Positions 19,924 to 28,030 of a DNA stretch of 64,000 nucleotides are shown piece after piece. The notes beneath the pieces were generated by a model. The model saw only the letters and a program-made list of their open reading frames with translations, did not search any database and was not told the DNA's origin. This DNA is from Methylobacterium terricola (lineage in GTDB: Bacteria; Pseudomonadota; Alphaproteobacteria; Rhizobiales; Beijerinckiaceae), in assembly GCF_006151805.1 (NCBI RefSeq), contig NZ_VDDA01000013.1, forward strand, positions 120,436 to 184,435, read 5' to 3'. The first letter of the stretch is position 1, and every line of letters starts with the position of its first letter. The position numbers were made by a program, and so were the translations under genes.

Positions 19924-20991
19924 TCACGACGCCGCCTTCGGCCGGGGGCTGAGGCCCGCCGGGGCGGTGGGAGCGTGCCTCGCCGAGGGCAGGACGAGCT
20001 CGCGCCCGCGGCTGAGGCCGTTGGGTCGGAAGATCAGGATCAGCGCCATGACGAGGCCGAGCCCGATCTCCTGGCTGCCGGCGGGCAAGGCCAGGGTCGT
20101 CCCGCCGACGGTGATCCCGCGTTCGAGGAGGCGCAGCAGCTCGACTACCGCCGTCACCGCGACGACCCCGGCGACCGCGCCGGTGAGGCTCGCCTGGCCG
20201 CCGACCACCAGCATGGCGATCGTGATGAAGGACAGGCTGAGGTAGAACGGGTCGACGGTCAGGATGCCGAGGAACTGGGCGTAGAGCCCGCCGCCCATGC
20301 CGGTGATCGCGGCGCTGAGCACGAAGGCGACGAGCCGCATCCGCACCACCTTCACGGCACAGGCACGCGCCGCGACCTCGTCGTCGCGGGAGGCCCGCAG
20401 CATCAGGCCGACCCGCGAGACCTGGAACCCGTAGGCCGCCAGGATCGCGAGCCCGGCGAAGGCGTAGGCCGTCCAGGGGCCGACCAGCGTCGGGATGCCG
20501 ACGATCGAGCTGACGCCGGCGGTGACCGAATCCCAGTTGGCGTAGACGCTGTTGACGATGATGAGGAAGGCGAAGGTCGCGATCGAGGCCGCCGTCCCGG
20601 ACAGCCGCATGATCGCCAGCCCGAGCCCGAACGCGACGATCGCCGGCAGCAGGATCGCGCCGAGGATCGCGGCCCAGAACGGCAGCTGGTTCTCCTGGAG
20701 CACCGCCGGCAGGCCCTGCAGCATGATCTGCTTGAACGACGGCTCGGCGGTGGCCCAGGCCGCCGCATAGGCGCCGATGCACATGAATCCGACCTGACCG
20801 AAGGAGATGATGCCGGAATTGCCGATGAAGACGAACAGGCCGACGACGACGACGACCCGGATGAACATCTCGGTCAAGGTCACCTGCACGGCATCGCCGC
20901 CGACGAGGCTCAAAGCGGCGATCAGCCCGAGGCCTAGGATCAGCAGCAGCGGCGTCTGATGGCGGGCGAGGAGGCGCATCGCGATGTCCAT
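19924..20991 (-). CDS. Branched-chain-amino-acid-type ABC permease, LivM-like
   Basis: 355 residues from ATG 20991, overlapping the LivH stop by one base (TGATG). Nine or so hydrophobic helices with GNSGIISFGQVGFMCIGAYAAAW and the ASRDDEVAARACAVKVVRMRL cytoplasmic loop (shortened: EVAARACAV) identify LivM. Its C-terminal tail is Pro/Ala rich. Part of a complete SBP-G-F-H-M importer. Confidence 0.93.
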   Translation of the reverse strand: MDIAMRLLARHQTPLLLILGLGLIAALSLVGGDAVQVTLTEMFIRVVVVVGLFVFIGNSGIISFGQVGFMCIGAYAAAWATAEPSFKQIMLQGLPAVLQENQLPFWAAILGAILLPAIVAFGLGLAIMRLSGTAASIATFAFLIIVNSVYANWDSVTAGVSSIVGIPTLVGPWTAYAFAGLAILAAYGFQVSRVGLMLRASRDDEVAARACAVKVVRMRLVAFVLSAAITGMGGGLYAQFLGILTVDPFYLSLSFITIAMLVVGGQASLTGAVAGVVAVTAVVELLRLLERGITVGGTTLALPAGSQEIGLGLVMALILIFRPNGLSRGRELVLPSARHAPTAPAGLSPRPKAAS

Positions 20992-21905
20992 CAGACGCGC
21001 TCGATCGTGCTGCGGGCCGGCACCAGGCCGCTCGGGCGCACCAGCAGGACCAGGATCACGAAGGCGAAGGCGAAGGCGTCGCGAAAGGCGCGCAGGTCCG
21101 GCGGCAGGTAGGCCTGGAGCATCGTGACGATGAGCCCGATGGTGAAGCCGCCGACCACCGCCCCGACGAGGCTGCCCATGCCGCCGACAACGACCGCCAC
21201 GAAGGCGAACAGCGCGAGCGGCACGCCCATCATGTGGCTGAGCGAGCCGGATTGCGTCGTGGTCAGCAGCGAGACCACGCCGGCCAAGATGCCGCTGATC
21301 GCGAAGGCGAGGCCGATCACCAGGTTGCCGCGCACGCCGAGATACTGCGCCATGCGGAAATCCTCCGCCGCCGCGCGCATCTGGATGCCGTAGGGCGTCT
21401 TCTTGAGGAACAGCGTCAGGCCGCCCATCAGCGCGAGGGTGACCACTAGGGTGACGAGCTGGAGCATCGGCACCCGCAGCTCCCCGATCAGGATTTGGCT
21501 GTTGGCGCCGCTCCACAGGTCGACGGCCTTCGGTCGCGCGCCGTAGGCCACCAGCACGCCGTTCTGGATGATGTAGCTGACCGCGAACGAGGCGATCATC
21601 AGCGTCGGCGAGGAGGCGCGGCGCAAGGGGCGGAACACCAGGGCGTCGGTGAGGAGCGCCGCCACGATCACGATGAGGCAGATCGTCGGGATCATCACCG
21701 GCCAGGGCCAGGCACCGATGAGGAGGCGCGCGGTCACGTCGGCGGAGGGCACGATCAGCGCGTAGGCGCCGACCGTGATGAAGTCGCCGTGGGCGAAGTT
21801 GATGAGCCGCAGGATGCCGAACAGCAGCCCGATGCCGAGCGCCACCAGGGCGTAGATGCTGCCGAGGCTGATCGCGTCGATGAGGTTCTGCAGGAACGGG
21901 ATCAC
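20991..21905 (-). CDS. Branched-chain-amino-acid-type ABC permease, LivH-like
   Basis: 304 residues; the LivH hallmark GILRLINFAHGDFITVGAY is present and eight hydrophobic helices are predicted. ATG 21905 overlaps the LivF stop (ATGA) and its stop overlaps LivM, so the four transport genes are translationally coupled. Confidence 0.94.
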   Translation of the reverse strand: MIPFLQNLIDAISLGSIYALVALGIGLLFGILRLINFAHGDFITVGAYALIVPSADVTARLLIGAWPWPVMIPTICLIVIVAALLTDALVFRPLRRASSPTLMIASFAVSYIIQNGVLVAYGARPKAVDLWSGANSQILIGELRVPMLQLVTLVVTLALMGGLTLFLKKTPYGIQMRAAAEDFRMAQYLGVRGNLVIGLAFAISGILAGVVSLLTTTQSGSLSHMMGVPLALFAFVAVVVGGMGSLVGAVVGGFTIGLIVTMLQAYLPPDLRAFRDAFAFAFVILVLLVRPSGLVPARSTIERV

Positions 21906-22654
21906 GCGCTCGCCTCCGCCGGTTGGGCCGCCCGCTCGCCGAAGCCGAAATACGCCTGCCGGATCGCCTCGCCGTCCTTGAGGTCGGCGGCCCGGCCTTC
22001 GAGCTGGATGCGCCCGCCGCGCAGGACCGAGATGCGGTCGGCGTGCTTCAGGATGCGGGTGGAGCTCTGCTCGTTGATGAGCAGGGTGAGGGAGGCCTGG
22101 CGGCGCAGGTCGAGCAGGATCTCGTAGATCTGGTCGATGATCTTCGGCGCCAGCCCGAGCGACGGCTCGTCGACGAGGAGCAGGCGCGGCCGGGTCATCA
22201 CCGCGCGGGCCACCGCCAGCATCTGCTGCTCGCCCCCCGAGAGCCGCCCGGCCGGGCTGTGCAGCCGCTCGCCGAGGCGGGGTAGCAGCGACAGGATGCG
22301 GTCGCGGTCGGCCCGCGCCGCGGCGCGGTCGCCGCGCAGATGGCCGCCGATGGCGAGGTTCTCGTCTACCGTCAGAGTGCCGAAGATGTGGCGCCCCTCC
22401 GGCACCAGCGAGACGCCGAGCCGGGCGATCTTTTCGGGCCGCTCGCCCCGGATGCTGGCGCCGTCGAGCCGGACGTCGCCGGCATGCGGGACCACTCCGC
22501 CGGCGATGGCGGCCATCGTCGTCGACTTGCCGGCGCCGTTCGGCCCGATGATGCAGACGACCTCGCCCTCGGCCACGGTGAGGGAGACGCCGCGGAGCGC
22601 CACGAGGTCGCCGTAGCGGACGTGGATGTTCTCGACGCAGAGGAGCGGCGGCAT
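21902..22654 (-). CDS. ABC transporter ATP-binding protein, LivF-like
   Basis: 250 residues from ATG 22654, two bases after the LivG stop. Walker A GPNGAGKST, signature LSGGEQQM, Walker B LLLVDEPSLGLAP. The LVPEGRHIF motif is typical of LivF. The longer open frame upstream is a shadow of LivG. Confidence 0.95.
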   Translation of the reverse strand: MPPLLCVENIHVRYGDLVALRGVSLTVAEGEVVCIIGPNGAGKSTTMAAIAGGVVPHAGDVRLDGASIRGERPEKIARLGVSLVPEGRHIFGTLTVDENLAIGGHLRGDRAAARADRDRILSLLPRLGERLHSPAGRLSGGEQQMLAVARAVMTRPRLLLVDEPSLGLAPKIIDQIYEILLDLRRQASLTLLINEQSSTRILKHADRISVLRGGRIQLEGRAADLKDGEAIRQAYFGFGERAAQPAEASA

Positions 22655-22656
22655 CC

Positions 22657-23433
22657 TCAGGCCTCCATGCCGAGATAGGCGGCCATCACCGCTTCGTGAC
22701 GCTGGATCTCGTCGGGCGTGCCCTCCGCCAGGGTACGGCCGCCGTCGAGGACGTGGATGCGGTGGCTGATGCCCATCACCACCCGCATGTTGTGCTCGAT
22801 CAGCAGCACGCCGCAGGTGAAGGTCGAGGGAATCGAGGCGACGAGCGCCATCAGCTCCTCGCACTCGGCGTCCGACATGCCGGCGGCCGGCTCGTCGAGG
22901 AGCACGAAGGCCGGCGACAGGATCAGCGCGCGGGCGATGCCGAGGCGACGCTGGTCGGTATAGGCGAGCGCGCCGGCCGTGAGCGCCGCCTTGTCGGCGA
23001 GGCCGATCCAGTCGAGCATCGCCCGGGCGTGCTCGCGGGCGGCGCGCAGGGACAGGCCGAGGCCCGCCCCCGTGACCTCGACGTTCTCGATCACGCTCAT
23101 GTCGCGGAAGAGCCGGCCGGCCTGGAAGGTGCGGGCGACGCCGCGGGCGCGGAATTCCGCCGCGCTCCAGCCCGCGGTGTCGGCCTCGCCCAGAACCACC
23201 CTCCCCTCGGTCGGGCGCTGGAAGCCGGTGAGGCAGTTGACCAGGGTGGTCTTGCCGGCGCCGTTCGGGCCGATCAGCCCGAACACCTCGTGGCGGTGCA
23301 GCGTTAGGCTGACGCCCGAGATCGCCGCCAGCCCCTGGAAGCGCACCGCGAGCCCTTCGGCGGACAGGTCCGAGGCGTTGGTCAGGGAGCGGTCGACGCC
23401 CCGGGCCGCCGGTTCGGCGTAAGCGTGCTGCAT
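22657..23433 (-). CDS. ABC transporter ATP-binding protein, LivG-like, atypical signature
   Basis: 258 residues with Walker A GPNGAGKTT, the LivG-specific GVARTFQAGRLF Q-loop, and Walker B FVLLDEPAAGM. The ABC signature is unusual: the usual LSYGxQRRLEIARAL reads LAYTDQRRLGIARAL here, with Thr-Asp replacing the Gly position. The fold and partners are otherwise normal. An N-terminal extension of about 25 residues precedes the ATPase domain. Confidence 0.94.
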   Translation of the reverse strand: MQHAYAEPAARGVDRSLTNASDLSAEGLAVRFQGLAAISGVSLTLHRHEVFGLIGPNGAGKTTLVNCLTGFQRPTEGRVVLGEADTAGWSAAEFRARGVARTFQAGRLFRDMSVIENVEVTGAGLGLSLRAAREHARAMLDWIGLADKAALTAGALAYTDQRRLGIARALILSPAFVLLDEPAAGMSDAECEELMALVASIPSTFTCGVLLIEHNMRVVMGISHRIHVLDGGRTLAEGTPDEIQRHEAVMAAYLGMEA

Positions 23434-23464
23434 GGGAGGACCACCCCTGGGTCGGAGGAGCCGG

Positions 23465-24661
23465 CTACTTCTTCAGCCGATAGAGGACGGCGTCCGGAAT
23501 GGTGTCCTTGATGGTCCATTCCTCGAGCGGGCTCTCCTTGCCGTCGGCGTAGGAGACGACGATCATCGGCATCCGGGTCTGGATATGGAGCTTCGGCGTG
23601 AAGGTGCGCGGGCCGAGGATGGTCGGGGCGTTGTCGTCCTTGTTCAGCTCGGCCACCACCTTGGCGGCGTCGGTGGTGCCGGTGCCGGTCACCGCCTTCG
23701 CCCACAACTCGAGGAAGGCGTAGATCGGGTAGGCGTACTGGGTCGTCGGCGGCTTGCCGTACTTCTTGGCATAGGCGGCGGTGAGTGCGTTCACCGGAGG
23801 CCGCGGATCGTCGACCGTGAGCGCCTGAACCGGCAGGTAGAAGTCCTTCAGGCCCGGCGTCGAGTTGAGCCAGTAGGTGCCGTCCATCGCGGTGGCGCTG
23901 AACACCGGCAGGGCGACCCCGGCGGCGCGCAGCTGGCGCACCGCGCTCGCCGCGCCCGGATTGGTCGAGCACAGCATCACGTGGTCGACGCCGCCGGTCC
24001 GGATCGCGTCGTTGAGGCGGGTGATCTGCGAGTTGATGGTCGGATCGAGACCCTTGAAGGTGTCCTGGCCGACGACCTTGCCGCCGACGGTGGGGAAGTT
24101 CCACTCGTAGCCGGCGCAGACCGACTTGTTGTACTCGATGGTCTCGTCAACCAGCATGTAGCCCTTGCGCACGCCCTTCTTGGCGTAGCCCCAGCTGGCC
24201 ATCACGGCGCCTTCGAGCTGGCCGGCATTGTTGGCGGTGAAGGAATACGGCCCGACGCCGATCACGCCGGCCTTCGGGTCCGAGGCGCCCATGAAGACCG
24301 AGACCACCCCGGCCTTCTGGGCCTGGAGCGCGGCTGGGGCGCCGTAATCGTAATCGGCCGAGACCAGGAGCAGGTTGGCGCCCTGGTCGATCAGCTGCTT
24401 GCCGACCTTGGCGCCCTCGACCCGGTCGGTCTTGGTGTCGGCGGTGACGACCTTGATCGGCTTGCCGAGGAGGCCGCCCTTCTGGTTCGTCTGCTCGATC
24501 CAGAGCTGGGCCATCTTGGCGGCCTCGCCGTCATAGGCCTCCATCCAGCCGGAGAAGGCCACCGCGAGCCCGATGGTGATGCCGTCGGCCGCCGCCGCCG
24601 GCCGTGCCCCGAGGGCGAGGGCCGTGGCCAGCACCGCGCCGATGATCCGCTTTGCCGTCAT
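23465..24661 (-). CDS. ABC transporter substrate-binding protein, LivK-like
   Basis: 398 residues with a Sec leader (IIGAVLATALALGARPAAA) and a periplasmic binding protein type I fold (ITIGLAVAFSGWMEAYDG). AGGAG precedes ATG 24661. First gene of the liv-aminotransferase-hyu operon. The ligand is probably the compound later opened by HyuA/HyuB rather than leucine, but this is inference from operon content. Confidence 0.92.
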   Translation of the reverse strand: MTAKRIIGAVLATALALGARPAAAADGITIGLAVAFSGWMEAYDGEAAKMAQLWIEQTNQKGGLLGKPIKVVTADTKTDRVEGAKVGKQLIDQGANLLLVSADYDYGAPAALQAQKAGVVSVFMGASDPKAGVIGVGPYSFTANNAGQLEGAVMASWGYAKKGVRKGYMLVDETIEYNKSVCAGYEWNFPTVGGKVVGQDTFKGLDPTINSQITRLNDAIRTGGVDHVMLCSTNPGAASAVRQLRAAGVALPVFSATAMDGTYWLNSTPGLKDFYLPVQALTVDDPRPPVNALTAAYAKKYGKPPTTQYAYPIYAFLELWAKAVTGTGTTDAAKVVAELNKDDNAPTILGPRTFTPKLHIQTRMPMIVVSYADGKESPLEEWTIKDTIPDAVLYRLKK

Positions 24662-24832
24662 CGTTGGTTCTCCTGAAGGCCGGGCGCCGGCCGCCTCTGG
24701 TCTGTTCGCGCGTCGCCGGGGTGGAGCCAGGCAGCCGCGCCCGTTCGCAGCTCGGAGCCGCGGGGGATGTCGCGTTTCGGTGAACCAATCCGGCTTCCGC
24801 AGGGTCCGGACCTCGACAGGAAGGCGCGGGAT

Positions 24833-24856
24833 CCCCTCTCCCAGACGGGAAAGGGG
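24833..24856. repeat. Palindrome CCCCTCTCCC-AGAC-GGGAAAGGGG
   Basis: Near-perfect hairpin with one mismatch. A related palindrome with a 12-nt spacer is at 57351-57382 and a shorter relative at 45194-45207, so it belongs to a dispersed family in this genome. Confidence 0.75.
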
Positions 24857-24921
24857 AGGCGAGCCTCGAGTCGAAAGATCGGGATATGATTCGATTTATA
24901 TGTGTCTTATTCTGATTTTTC

Positions 24922-24933
24922 GTCTGCAATTGA
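24922..24933 (-). promoter_or_regulatory. TCAATTGCAGAC box upstream of the liv-hyu operon
   Basis: On the minus strand this reads TCAATTGCAGAC, exactly the same 12 bases as 25962-25973 on the plus strand in the GntR promoter. ATTTG lies 4 bases before it here and 6 bases before it there. Candidate binding site of the GntR regulator at 25146. Confidence 0.5.
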
Positions 24934-24945
24934 ACGACAAATAGT

Positions 24946-25149
24946 TCACTGCGCCCCAGGCTCGCCCGCCTCCCGCCGCCGCTTCTCCCGCTCCGCCTCC
25001 CAGGTCACGCACCAGGCGGAGCAGTAGATCCGGCCGTTCGCCCGGACCGTGTCCGGCGCTTCGTTGGCCGGGTTCTCATAGAGCAGGATGCCGCAATTCG
25101 GGCATTTGGCGTAGCTCTCGACGTAGAGCCGGTTCGGCGCGAACTTCAT
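24946..25149 (-). CDS. Small Cys-rich (zinc-binding) protein, 67 residues
   Basis: Two pairs of cysteines, CPNCG near residue 16 and YCSAWC near residue 43, could hold one Zn ion. The C-terminus is a charged helix rich in Glu/Arg (WEAEREKRRREAGEP). ATG 25149 overlaps the GntR stop (ATGA), so it is made together with the regulator. No family was recognised. A role as a regulator partner or metal-sensing accessory is possible but unsupported. Confidence 0.75.
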   Translation of the reverse strand: MKFAPNRLYVESYAKCPNCGILLYENPANEAPDTVRANGRIYCSAWCVTWEAEREKRRREAGEPGAQ

Positions 25150-25892
25150 CCGCGGGTCCTCCGCGTGGGATGGGGTGCATCCTCGGCGCTCACCAGCGGC
25201 TCGCCGCGGCCGGTCCGGCCGTACATCCGGTGGACGAAGGCCCAGGTCGTCTCGAGGTGGTGCTGCATCGCCGCGACCGAGCGCTCGACGTCGCCGGAGG
25301 CCAGCGCCTCGACGATCGGCTGGTGGGCGAGCGCCGATTGCAGGGGCGGCTCGCGCTCGAGATCGACATAGGCGATGAGCATCTGCACCTCGGTGTCGAT
25401 GCCCTCATGCGCCCGCAGGGTCTGGCGATTGCCCGACAATTCGCAGATCCGCCGGTGCAGGGCCATGTCGGCCTGGTGCAATTCGGCGAGGCGCCCCGCC
25501 CGGGCCGCCGCCGCCATGCGGTCGACGAGGCGCGCGAGGTCGTCGTGGTCGGGCTGCCGCATCCGCGGCAGGGCCTGGCGGATCGCGAAGGATTCGACGC
25601 AGATCCGGAACGAGAACACGTCGTCGACGTCCTGCGGCGTGAACCGGCGCAGGAAGTGGCCGCGCCGGGGCGCCGAGACCAGGAAGCCGCGCTGGGCGAG
25701 ACCCGAGACCGCCTCCCGCACCGGGTTGCGGCTGATGCCGAGGGTCCGGGCCAGCTCGGCCTCGTTGATGCGGTCGCCCGGACGCAGGCGCCCGGAGGTC
25801 AGCGCATCCAGCAAGTAGTGCCGCACCTGATCGGACAAGCTCAACGCATCGATCAGCCTCTGCACGGCGCGCGTCTCCGGCGTTCGCAGCAT
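25146..25892 (-). CDS. GntR family transcriptional regulator (FCD-type)
   Basis: 248 residues from ATG 25892, preceded by GGAGA at 9 bases; an in-frame start at 25952 lacks such a site. The winged helix (INEAELARTLGISRNPVREAV) and the FCD domain (FSFRICVESFAIRQA ... ADMALHRRICELSGN) are complete. It lies between two hydantoinase operons and shares a promoter 12-mer with the downstream liv-hyu operon, which it probably controls. Confidence 0.93.
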   Translation of the reverse strand: MLRTPETRAVQRLIDALSLSDQVRHYLLDALTSGRLRPGDRINEAELARTLGISRNPVREAVSGLAQRGFLVSAPRRGHFLRRFTPQDVDDVFSFRICVESFAIRQALPRMRQPDHDDLARLVDRMAAAARAGRLAELHQADMALHRRICELSGNRQTLRAHEGIDTEVQMLIAYVDLEREPPLQSALAHQPIVEALASGDVERSVAAMQHHLETTWAFVHRMYGRTGRGEPLVSAEDAPHPTRRTRG

Positions 25893-25947
25893 GGCGGTCT
25901 TCTCCTGCGGGTGGCGCGACACCGGGGCGGATCGAAAACCAGAGATC

Positions 25948-25970
25948 TGCATTTGAATACATCAATTGCA
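25948..25970. promoter_or_regulatory. 23-bp interrupted palindrome upstream of GntR (25146), candidate operator
   Basis: Arms read TGCA-T-TTGA and TCAA-T-TGCA around a 5-base centre (ATACA); each arm has 8 pairing bases around one mismatched position. It lies 56 bp before the GntR start in an AT-rich patch. The right arm is the half-site repeated at 24922-24933. Autoregulation is the natural reading. Confidence 0.55.
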
Positions 25971-26072
25971 GACAGTGGACAGTTTAAATACTTACCAAAA
26001 CCTGTCAACGGGATGATCTGTGGGAATGTTGAGCGACGCCTGCGCAACGGATAGGCAGGCGCCGCCGGCTCG

Positions 26073-28025
26073 TCAGGCGTCGCGCCACGCGGCGGCCGAG
26101 CGCTTGGCGAATTGCTCGCGGAACTGCGCGGTCGAGCGCGGCAGCAGGGTGCCCTTGTCCCAGTCGAGGAGCACGCCGTAGCGGCGCACGACGTCGAGGG
26201 TGTCGAGGCGCCCGGCCCGGTACTCCTCGGCCACGTGCTCGGGATCGGTGGCGAGCCAGCCCCGGCGCTGCGCGCGGATCTCGGCCCGCAGAGCCTCGGT
26301 CGCCGCTGCATCGGCCTCGTAGCGGCACAGTTCGGCATCGATCACCCGGATCACCACGCCGTAATCCTTGGCGGCGCGGGCGACCGAGACGTAGTCGTCG
26401 GCCACATCCTCGACGACCATGGCGGGATCGCGCTCCAGCGGATCGCCGAAGCCGCCGCCGCCGGCGGTCGGGCGGCTGAAGACGTCGCCGGGGCCGATCG
26501 GCACGTCGGAGAAGACCGAGCCGAGCCATTCCTCCGCCTGCCCCGCCCGGGTGAGGGAGAGTCCGTGCGGCATGGAGGGCAGGCCGCCCTCGATGCCCCA
26601 GACCACCGCGCGCTCGCGGTCGCAGATGTAGGAGATGACGCTGCCCTCGGCCTCCAGCATCACCGAGGTCTTGCGCACCCCGGCGCCGCCGCGCCAGCGC
26701 CCGGGCCCGGGGGAATCGGTCAGGATCTCGTATTCCGTGGTCAGGATCGGGTTCGCCCGCTCCTGGCCCTCGACCGGCTGCGACATCAGGCCGGTGCCGA
26801 AGCAGGCGGTGGTGACGTTGCAGCCGTCCCGGCCGTTGCGGCCGCCCCAGCCGCCGGGCAGCCAGTCGTAGAACATGTAGATCGGCTTGTCGGCCCGGCG
26901 CCCGTCGCGGCCGCCGGTGAGCAGGTATTCGAGGTTGAACGCGCAGGCGATCGCCCGCTCGGGCATGATCCGCGACCACATCTCGTAGATCGCGTTCATG
27001 ATCTTCTCGAAGGGCATCAGGTAGCCGGTGACGGCGACCGGCCACTTGGCATCGACGATCGAGCCCTCCGGCGCGACGATCGAGAAGGCACGGTAGAAGC
27101 CGCTGTTGAGCGGCAGGTCGGGGAAGAAGGTCTTCATGCCCGCCGCCACCGCCGAGAAGGTGGCGCCGAAGGCCGAGTTGTAGATCGACCCGATGGTCGG
27201 GTGGCTGCCGGTGAAGTCGTAGGTGACCGAGTCGCCCCGGATCGTCATCTTGATCCGGATCGGGATCATGCCCTCCGGCCCGCTCGGGTCGCGGTCGATG
27301 TAGTCCACCGTCTCCCACTCGCCGTCGGGCAACGCCGCGAGGCGCTGGCGCACCGCGCGCTCGACGTAATCCTGCACCGCGGCGAGCCCGGTCTCGACGG
27401 TGTCGCGGCCGTATTTGGCGACGAGGCGCAGGATCTCGCGCTCGCAGACCTGGGTCGCCTCGGCCTGGGCCTGGATGTCGCCGATGATCGAGGCCGGGTC
27501 GCGGGTGTTGGCGGCGATCAGGCAGGCGACGTCGGCGCAGAACCGGCCCTTCGAGAACAGCCGCACCGGGGTGATGCGCAGGCCCTCGCGGAACATGTCG
27601 CGGGCGGTGACGTCGAACGAGCCCGGCACGCTGCCGCCGACGTCGGACCAGTGCCCGTTGGACTGGCTGAAGGCGATGATCTTGCCGTCGGCGAAGATCG
27701 GCCGGATCAGCCGCACGTCGGAGAAATGGGTGCCGCCCGCGTAAGGATCGTTGATGGCGTAGACGTCGCCCGGATGCATGTCGCCGGCGAACGCCCGCAT
27801 CACGTCCTGGCAGGTGAAGTGCAGGGTGCCGACATGGACCGCGATGTCCTGGTTGCCTTGCGCCGCCGAGTGGCCGCTCGCGTCGTGCAGCGCACTCGAG
27901 AAGTCGCGGTTGTAGATCACGAAGGAGTAGCAGGTCCGCAGGATCTGCTCGGCCATCTGGTCGACGCTGGTGATGAAGGCGTTCTTCAGCACCTCGAAGG
28001 TGACGGGGTCGAGGGTCTCGGCCAT
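26073..28025 (-). CDS. Hydantoinase B / oxoprolinase family protein (second copy)
   Basis: 650 residues from ATG 28025, five bases after the HyuA stop. Family core: PGDVYAINDPYAGGTHFSDVR. The Gly-rich end of the usual domain (PTAGGGGFGDPLERDP) occurs around residue 545, leaving an extra C-terminal segment of about 90 residues not present in the copy at 15230. Substrate unknown. Confidence 0.93.
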   Translation of the reverse strand: MAETLDPVTFEVLKNAFITSVDQMAEQILRTCYSFVIYNRDFSSALHDASGHSAAQGNQDIAVHVGTLHFTCQDVMRAFAGDMHPGDVYAINDPYAGGTHFSDVRLIRPIFADGKIIAFSQSNGHWSDVGGSVPGSFDVTARDMFREGLRITPVRLFSKGRFCADVACLIAANTRDPASIIGDIQAQAEATQVCEREILRLVAKYGRDTVETGLAAVQDYVERAVRQRLAALPDGEWETVDYIDRDPSGPEGMIPIRIKMTIRGDSVTYDFTGSHPTIGSIYNSAFGATFSAVAAGMKTFFPDLPLNSGFYRAFSIVAPEGSIVDAKWPVAVTGYLMPFEKIMNAIYEMWSRIMPERAIACAFNLEYLLTGGRDGRRADKPIYMFYDWLPGGWGGRNGRDGCNVTTACFGTGLMSQPVEGQERANPILTTEYEILTDSPGPGRWRGGAGVRKTSVMLEAEGSVISYICDRERAVVWGIEGGLPSMPHGLSLTRAGQAEEWLGSVFSDVPIGPGDVFSRPTAGGGGFGDPLERDPAMVVEDVADDYVSVARAAKDYGVVIRVIDAELCRYEADAAATEALRAEIRAQRRGWLATDPEHVAEEYRAGRLDTLDVVRRYGVLLDWDKGTLLPRSTAQFREQFAKRSAAAWRDA

Positions 28026-28030
28026 GGCGC

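Larger units (their letters stand above)
24662..24945. other. Intergenic region upstream of the LivK-like gene
   Basis: 284 bp with no credible ORF. It holds a CCCCTCTCCC/GGGAAAGGGG hairpin and, at 24880-24945, an unusually AT-rich segment that should contain the promoter of the liv-hyu operon and the 12-mer shared with the GntR promoter. Confidence 0.6.

Noticed and set aside
18989..20782. Apparent permease-aminotransferase fusion
   Set aside because: The N-terminal part is the LivM gene read in the wrong frame; GTG 19906 has a proper ribosome site.
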